Source of the DNA: Anarhynchus alexandrinus
Taxonomy: Eukaryota > Chordata > Aves > Charadriiformes > Charadriidae
DNA: 64,000 nucleotides
NCBI GenBank assembly: GCA_008711295.1
Contig: VUYV01000041.1
Location: 3,240,477-3,304,476, forward strand
Direction: 5' to 3'
In this document: one piece after another, positions 57,141 to 64,000 of the stretch
How positions within the stretch are numbered: position 1 is the stretch's first letter
How the letters are laid out: each line of letters begins with the position of its first letter
The notes under the pieces: model-generated
The model's database searches: none
Seen by the model: only the letters and a program-made list of their open reading frames with translations
What the model was told of the DNA's origin: nothing
Made by a program: the position numbers and the translations under genes

Positions 57141-60100
57141 AGAGAGGTGCTGCAATGGGGTTTTATTTGCATGAGCTATTTACTCACAGGTTTGCTAACA
57201 CCATGTGAAGTTATTATTGCTGTCCATGAACTCGTGTACTGAGAGAACAGGTGGCCCCCAAGACCTCATGTGTTGGGGCAAGCAGCTCCTCTTGAAGCTG
57301 TCGTCACTGCTCCAGGGCTCTGCGTCCTCTTGCCTCTCCCTTGGGAGGACTTTGGTGCAAGGGACCATTTTGCTGGCAGCTAGGGTAGGAGCTGGGAGGG
57401 CACTAGCAGTTGCTGGAAAAGAAGAACAGGCGCTCGACCCTATCTCCAAACGTAATGGTGTTGTGTTTTCCCAAACTGATAACCACGTCCCCTTTTCCTT
57501 AATAAAGATCTCTCAGTTTGCATCGTTTCTCACCTGCCTGCTTGCAGCAGGTGTAAGGGCAGGCAGGGCCGGTGCCTTTAGCTTTCGCAGGTCTCAGGAT
57601 GTGGGCTCGAGTTGCTAAGCCACTCGGCAGATGGTTGACAATTGCATTCACAACGGTGGGAAAGAACAATATTTATTTAAAGAATTAAGCTAATCAAGAA
57701 TACGGCCGAAGGATGGGGGAGAGGGAGTAACACAAACCAGCTGCCGCAGGACCTGCCGGCAGATAGCTGTAGATAAACCATAGATACTTGCGCTAAACAA
57801 AGACAACAATATTTGTCCTTTAGAGTTTTTCTGGTTAGAGCACTGGTCAAACTTGGTTTTTTTTTTTTTTTAAAGATGTGACAAGACCAAAAGTGCAAAC
57901 GCATGGAAGGAGGCTTGACTCAGTTGCTTTTTATTGATGCCCCATACAGGCAAGCTGGGAGGAGCAGGAATCTAAGATTTCCTGCAAAACCAAAGCGCAG
58001 CGTAGTCTTCTGTAGCAAAGACTGGAGAATAAAACAGTAAGACATCTACTAAACTCCTCAGCAGGGGGAAGAGCCTGCCCACCTTCACGTGCGCAGCTGA
58101 ACAAACACTCTGCCTCTGCTGCGATCCAAAGATACAGTGCCTGCGCCTCCTTCCTGCTATTAGCTTTCTAAGCACGGCACAGCAGCAGCAGGCTTCAGCC
58201 GAAGCTTGCACAAGTCTTGCAAAAAATCGGCGCTATTGCTTCTTGGCTGAAGCTGGTTTGGATATTCCTGAAATGCGTCGCAGAAGTAATCGCAGTCTGA
58301 GTGCCTTCTGGAGATCTTGTTCTGACTCGAAACCGACAAAAAGCGCGAGCCTGCAGGATAATCTGAGTGCTTCAAACAGTCTCCCTTACTCCGTGTGGAT
58401 GGTCCCAAAATTGGAGCCTGAACGTAACTGCCATTACAATTAGTGGCTTCAGGGGAACAAAGAAGGGGCTCTGTTTACTACAGTGAGACTGGTAAGATGA
58501 GCTCTTTCCCAGCCCTAAGTTCCCACTGGTACAATAATAACCAATAACTGGGATTTCCATCACTTGCATCCTCTGGGAGACACTTATATATCACTGATTC
58601 ATATTGCAAGTTTCCTTATTATGTGACTGCCATAAGCCTGGCAAATCAAAGAGCGCTGACAGCCTACTGAAGGACGGGATGCTGAGCAGATCCGGACAGG
58701 AATTTTTCAACAAAACAACATGTCAACACCAAAACATTTAAAGGAAACAATAGGAGTGCCAGTGAAAGTTTAATGAGGAAGGTATTTCGGAGAGAGACGC
58801 GTCCCCTTCTGACTGATGGGTACCCCATGGCGGGGGGAACGTTATCTGGCAAGCAGGAGGCCACCACTCATTGAATTTGTGCCTGGGTGTCTCCCTCCAC
58901 CCTGACCTGCCGGAGCTGCCACCTGCAATATAGACCACTGGCATACTCCCTTCAAAGCCGTTATGCCAGATGGCATCCTCCCTTCCCAAATTAGAGATGA
59001 AGCATGTTGGCAGAAACTCCTGGGGAAGCAGGAAATGTCTGCACCATGCTTCCCCCTCCCTTCCCAGCAGATCTTCTCGCTGCCTTGCGGCTGCCTGAAT
59101 CGGCAGCTCCCAGCTCCCACCGGTGTCAGAACCGAACCCAGAGCTCCTTAGTTTTCTGAAACTACAGAAACAACTCTGTATAGCTGAGCCCTCTGTTCCC
59201 ACCATTTTATTTCCAGTGCTTCAAAATCCAGTTTGATTGTGCGCTGTAGAGGCAGTAGTACCTATGCAGGTCTAGTTGGATACGATATAGTTGAATCCTT
59301 AAAAGTAAACTGGTTTGAGAGTACCTAGAAGCAAAAAAAAACCCACCAAACCCACCTCTTAAAATATTCTTTCAATAAACAGCTTTCTAAGTTTTGAATT
59401 ATTTGCATGAAATTTCCACGATGAGATATTTGGGACCAAAAGCTGGCATTTGACAAAAAATGGGAGCTAAAGTGGATGTAGCATTTCAGTCCTGTGGCAG
59501 TGGGTATTATAATCACGCTTCTAGCCCAGAGCTGCTTGCCTGATTTCCACAGGCTCCTTTTGAGAGGAACGGCTGGCCTATTCCCTCATGGAAAGACCAA
59601 CTTTCATGCATTAACTAAAGCACTCGCAACAGGTGTAAACAACTTTCCATTAGAGGTAAAGTTCCCGATACATTAGACAACATCACACTTTAACCTTCCA
59701 AGATCTAATTTAATTCCTAGGATCAATAGCTCATGTTACTAATACATTTTGCCAAAACCTGGGATCATGTCCTACATATTATAGTAATTCTTTCCAGAAG
59801 AATTTCAATTTGTAAATAATGAAGAGCTCATACAACTCCTTCTGTTAGCAGCACTACCGGGCCTTTTGCCAGTTTGTAAGCTGAAGAATTTTGGTGTTTA
59901 GTGCTCCCATCTGTTCGGAAAGCCTGAGGGTGAGTAGTTATCAAAAGCAATATGTGGGCTTTTTTATTCCATGTCTGAGATTTTATGACACACTTTGTCA
60001 CAAAACAGGCCACTGGGGAGAAGAGATTTCCCTCCTCCTGAGTCTCTCTGCCCAAGGAACCTCTGAAGTCCCACATACTTGATTTTTGCCCAGTCTTGAT

Positions 60101-62235
60101 CCAAACAGACCGAAATTCGCACAAATATCTAATAATTCCCATCCTGATGCCTCAGATAGAAAGAAGACCAAGTGTTTCACGGTTATGACAGAATTAAAAT
60201 CTCAGGCATGTATATACTCAGCGCAGAGGAATTCGATAAACACAGCTCTGTTTGAACGAGGGCTTTGAAGACAGCCCCGCTGTCAAGGTATAAGGAAGCT
60301 TTTGTTCCTCAAATAAACACTTCAAATGCACCCTTCTGCTGCATCAAGGTTTGGAAGGTGAAAGCTTCTCTCCCCATGGAGACAGAGGGGCACATGGTGG
60401 GGGGACACAGGGCTGCAAGCAACCTGCCTGCTCCATGGGGACTGCCTGCCTGGTGGGACCCTATCTGAGCCACCCAGTGAAAGAACGTTCTCGTTGCCTT
60501 TCGGACAGGACGCCTCAACCCTCCCTGCTTGAGTGCCCTCCAGCATAAAGGTTATTTTCCACAAGTGACCATTGCATTAGAAGTCACTCAGGACACTTAA
60601 GGGCAGGTACTTTGAGAGCTACAAGCTCTCTACATGCTGTGTCGATGTCCAGCTGTCCTCTGTCCCACCACAGGGACACCCTCCTCTGCTGCCGAGGGTG
60701 CTCTCTGCCTCTTCCCCTGGGGCAAGTGGGTGATGCTGGGGTGGCATTCGCATCACATCGCCTGCAAGCCCTGTCTGTAGAGCTTGCACAAAAATAAAGG
60801 TTGTCATTGGCTTCTCCTTCTGGCAGCACAGGAGGTGGTGCAGATGCTGATGGGGTGGCTCCAGGGCTGGTAGCATCCACCGCAGAGAGCAGAGGTGGGA
60901 CATGTCAGTCTTTGTAGAAACCTCCTCCTGGTTCATCAAAACAAGTTACTGCCCCAAATGATCCTGAACCCCAGTGCGATGCCAGGGTATAAACGGAGTA
61001 ATTCCCCCCTCTGCTTTTTATTTCTTCAGGAAGGCTTAACCGTACAAATTAAGAAACCAAACTCCTGAATTGGACGAAATAAAGGAAAAACTCCAAGGGG
61101 CCTTAGATGACAAGTAGATTTTTAGCTGTTATTTAAAGTCTACAGTTTGTAGACACAAGCTTCTTTGGGGTTTGCTCTTGGCCTGCTTTAACTCAGAAGA
61201 CTCACTGTCAAGATAATCATGAGCAGGATCCTAAATGTTTACTGAAGTTTCTGATCTGCTTGTTGTAAATGTTGTAAACGTTGATAGTTTTTGTTAGATT
61301 CATCCACTAAAAAACTGGTGGTTTCATGTAGCTGTGTTTTAGCACAGCAGAGACCAGACAAAATCCAAATGAACTCTATTACTAAAATTAAAACCAGTAC
61401 GAAGAACTCGGAATTCAAACAAGCTCCGCAGTCACAGAAGCCTGGCACGGCAGGCACAAGGTGAAAAAAAAGTGTCAAAACACAAGCCTGAGCAGGAGCT
61501 CCAAGGAACCATTTTTTAACACCCTTTTATCTCCAAATCAGCTGATTTCCATATTCATTAGGTATAGTCTGTAAGTAGAACTCTGCAGTAACTCAGAGTA
61601 CCGCATCCGACTGGTTTCCCATAACTTTGCCTGCATTTACTCTGCAATATCATTACAATTGTGAAGCAACCTCCACTCAACCCTGCACAAGCCTATTGAA
61701 CGTTTGAAAGTCAGGCCAGCTAGTCTCATTAAAAAAAACCCTCATCAGTTAAAACTGTCAGAGCTGCTTTTCTTTTCCGTAGTCACAATGCATTCCAGTC
61801 CTAACTGGCACAGCAAGAGGTTTATTACCCTCCTGCTTGGTTAAGAAACAACAGGAGTCTTCCCTGTCGATGCAGACCATCTAAAAACCCTTCTCCTTTG
61901 TATTTGTTATCAGATCTTCCGACGCACCACAGCTAATTAGGCCTTTGCCTTCCAGACCCCAATTCCCCTACTGCTGTCCTTCAGTTTCAGTTTTAGTTGG
62001 CTCATGTAGTGCAACTGAACAAGCCTGTTTTTGTTAAATTTCCCCGCTTCAGAGGGATTGTTTGGAAAGTGATGAGAAGAGCCTAAAACCAGTACCTGAG
62101 TGAGATTTAGGCACTTATTCCTTTTTTTCATTTAAATGAGAGGCCCACATTTGAAATATCCTTGAAAGCCAAGGCCTTAAGGGCAGGAAATTGTACATTT
62201 AGGGTTTTATCCTCAAGCTGGTAGAAATCATCGTA
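57141..62235. other. Upstream intergenic DNA, nothing coding recognised
   Basis: Mixed composition, with several overlapping 60-150-codon frames (for example 57205-57618 plus, 58738-59205 minus, 60584-60939 minus), none with recognisable domains. A TTTTCCTTAATAAAGATCTC segment at 57493-57512 looks like a polyadenylation signal, but no associated transcript or LTR could be delimited. Confidence 0.45.
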
Positions 62236-62239
62236 ACTC

Positions 62240-62585
62240 CAGCCATGCGTGCAGCTGGGATAATGAGTAACACCGCAGCAGGCAGCCGGTGGCCAAGCCA
62301 TCCCCAGGCGCAAGAGGCTGCTGCTGCTGCTCCCTGTTCAAAGGGCAGTGCTCAGCACCGCTGGGGAGCCCAAGCTCTGCCCGTTCCGGCACCGTGGCGG
62401 CTTCAAGATGCTCGGCCGGCAGCGGGGAGAGGTGGGGCGAAGGCAAGGTCACCGTGCTCTGCGGGGTCCAGCAGCCCCCGGAGCCCACCGGCTGGCCGAG
62501 GACAGCTTCCGGGGGGGAGCTCCCACGCGACGTCTTCTGGGAAGCGATGTTTTTGGCACCCGCCGCAGGTGCGAAGGGCATGGTC
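62240..62585. other. GC-rich, CpG-containing block
   Basis: About 345 bases markedly richer in G, C and CpG than the surroundings, open in several frames on both strands because stops are rare in such composition. Might be a small CpG island, an enhancer or a noncoding first exon; I see no coding signature. Confidence 0.4.
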
Positions 62586-64000
62586 CGAAAGATAAGTCAC
62601 AGGCTTTGGCTCCTTGCCACCGCTTGGGAAAGGTGGTAGGGAAGCAATGGGGTTCAGCTTGCTGCGTGGTCGATTTAGCCGACTCAGCTGTGGTGCTGCC
62701 AGCGTGCTGCCCAGGAGAGCAAACACACACAGGGCTGGCACGGTGAGGTGTCAATAGACATTTTATTTGCTTGCTTGGGTTTTTTTTCGTTTGTTTTCAA
62801 AGGGAACCTCCTTTCCCCCTTTCTCCACAGGATTCCGGCACGGGCAGAAAGCACGACTGTAGAGCGGCGTGATGTGCCATGAAAGGCCTTACAGAAACGG
62901 CACACCTCTGCGATTGCAGTGATTGGGGATGGGAGCACGGAGCGTCCTGTGGGAAAGGGGAGGGCTCTGGAGGTGCTGCTTAAGAAAGTGAAAGGGTCTC
63001 TTTCAGCAGCCAAGAAACCATATCAGTATTGACTGCAAGTGTTAACCTTGTATCTAGGGTTTTATAGTTTAGAAAGTTTGACTTCCTGGAAGTTAATTGA
63101 ACGTTTCTTTTCCAAGTACGAGCACAGTACACCCTCATCAAGGATCCAACGGATGAATTCAAGCCTTTCTATACTTTGCAGCACGGTGCTTGCCATCTGT
63201 GACACTTGGATGCAAATTCTCTGAAAGACTTGTTGGCATTTGAAAAACTAAAGTTTTTTTGTGTGTTTTTTTCCATCTGAAGATGAGCTACAGGAACTCA
63301 ATTTTATTTAGTTGAGTACTAAATTAATTGCACATGGTTTGTTTGTCTTTGGTGCCTACTATGTCAGCTTTAAACTTTACAGTTAACAGCCGCAAGGAGG
63401 CACAAAACTGGGAGCTCGTGTTTCCCAGCTGCTGCCCAGACAGCTGCAAGCTCAAGCTCTCGGATATCTATTTTCAAGAGTTTCTTTGAAATTTTGAGAA
63501 CTAGCCTGATGGTTTCATCTTCAGTAGACGCTGAACTGTGGTGGAAGGTGCGATGGGCACAGGGAGCTTTCACAGGGAATGGCAGAGTTCCCGGGGACGT
63601 CCCATCCAGAGGTCTGAGTCCAGTGACTGTTGTATCTGCTAGGATGGGTGTAGGCTATGAAGTCATATTTAAGTCAAGCTGTTATCTACAAGGTTGCTGG
63701 AAAGCTCTGGATTAAAACCCAACTGCAACAAATCTTTCTGAACTCACCGGAATTTCCTATGCAAGGTGCTAAAATGTACCCAAATTTGCTTTTAAAGACC
63801 ATAAAGAAAGAGAACTCAACACACAGAAACAAATTAATGACACCATTTTAGAATAGATTTTAAAAGTAGCTGTTAAAGGGATACTGCCAATTAGAAAATT
63901 ACTAAAGATTAATTAGAAAACTAAAGTAATGACTTAAATCTGCTTGCAGATTTTACCCTTCTACGCCTTATCAGGTTTTGGGGTGGAGGCATCATGTGTC
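62586..64000. other. Intergenic DNA to right edge, nothing recognised
   Basis: AT-rich with short chance frames. I looked here for the 3' end of CRADD, the expected next gene upstream of PLXNC1 by conserved vertebrate gene order, and found no death-domain-like or CARD-like segment. Confidence 0.5.

Noticed and set aside
57190..57540. LTR-like or terminal-exon-like stretch with AATAAA near 57503
   Set aside because: No matching terminal repeats, TATA box or open frame with recognisable product; a lone AATAAA is common by chance.
62586..64000. Search for CRADD 3' exon at the right edge
   Set aside because: No minus-strand frame resembles the CARD or death domain; the gene is probably beyond the window.

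Overview
This window looks like vertebrate nuclear DNA, and specifically bird DNA. Genes are split into small GT-AG exons separated by kilobase introns. The interspersed repeats are CR1-type LINEs, including copies that end in the avian ATTCTATGAT-type 3' tail, plus solo LTRs of avian endogenous-retrovirus type. Mammalian SINEs and L1 are absent. The LTR beginning at 42359 resembles a family I associate with Neoaves rather than chicken, so a neoavian bird is the best guess. This rests on recognition of repeat types, not on a search.

The one protein-coding gene I can support is PLXNC1 (plexin C1, a semaphorin receptor), on the minus strand. Its first coding exon lies in a CpG-rich island at about 37.2-38.2 kb, with the start codon at 38190-38188. 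Twelve further exons run leftwards to 2324. All 13 firm exons have matching splice phases and join into one open frame of 841 codons with no stop. They encode a signal peptide, the sema domain, a first PSI domain, a linker, a divergent second PSI domain and the IPT/TIG domains. One short exon between the second PSI and the first IPT appears to be missing from this set; a weak candidate is given at 10427-10513. The transmembrane and cytoplasmic GAP exons lie beyond the left edge. A 164-base run of N begins only 7 bases upstream of the ATG and hides the adjacent 5' UTR.

Layout: 1-1190 holds old antisense LINE debris. 2324-38190 is PLXNC1, with old CR1/L3-like fragments, a short young CR1 copy (about 14.03-14.21 kb) and a 2.4 kb antisense CR1 (29.9-32.35 kb, intron 1). 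37.2-39.1 kb is the CpG island and promoter. 39.1-64 kb is upstream intergenic DNA with no gene I can recognise. It holds CR1 fragments, two solo LTRs of different families in opposite orientation (42359-42939 plus; 46539-47283 minus), a (GGGTA)n array, a pyrimidine and (TATTTC)n block fused to a CR1 tail, and a roughly 340 bp (CTTTTT)n tract at 53.6-53.97 kb.

I found no CRISPR array, operon, tRNA/rRNA gene or clearly novel biological system. The most useful leads are the divergent plexin ectodomain with its unresolved exon, a perfect 17-bp-arm hairpin in an intron, a pair of related unclassified repeats, a tail-to-tail CR1 rearrangement and a cluster of three forkhead-type motifs.
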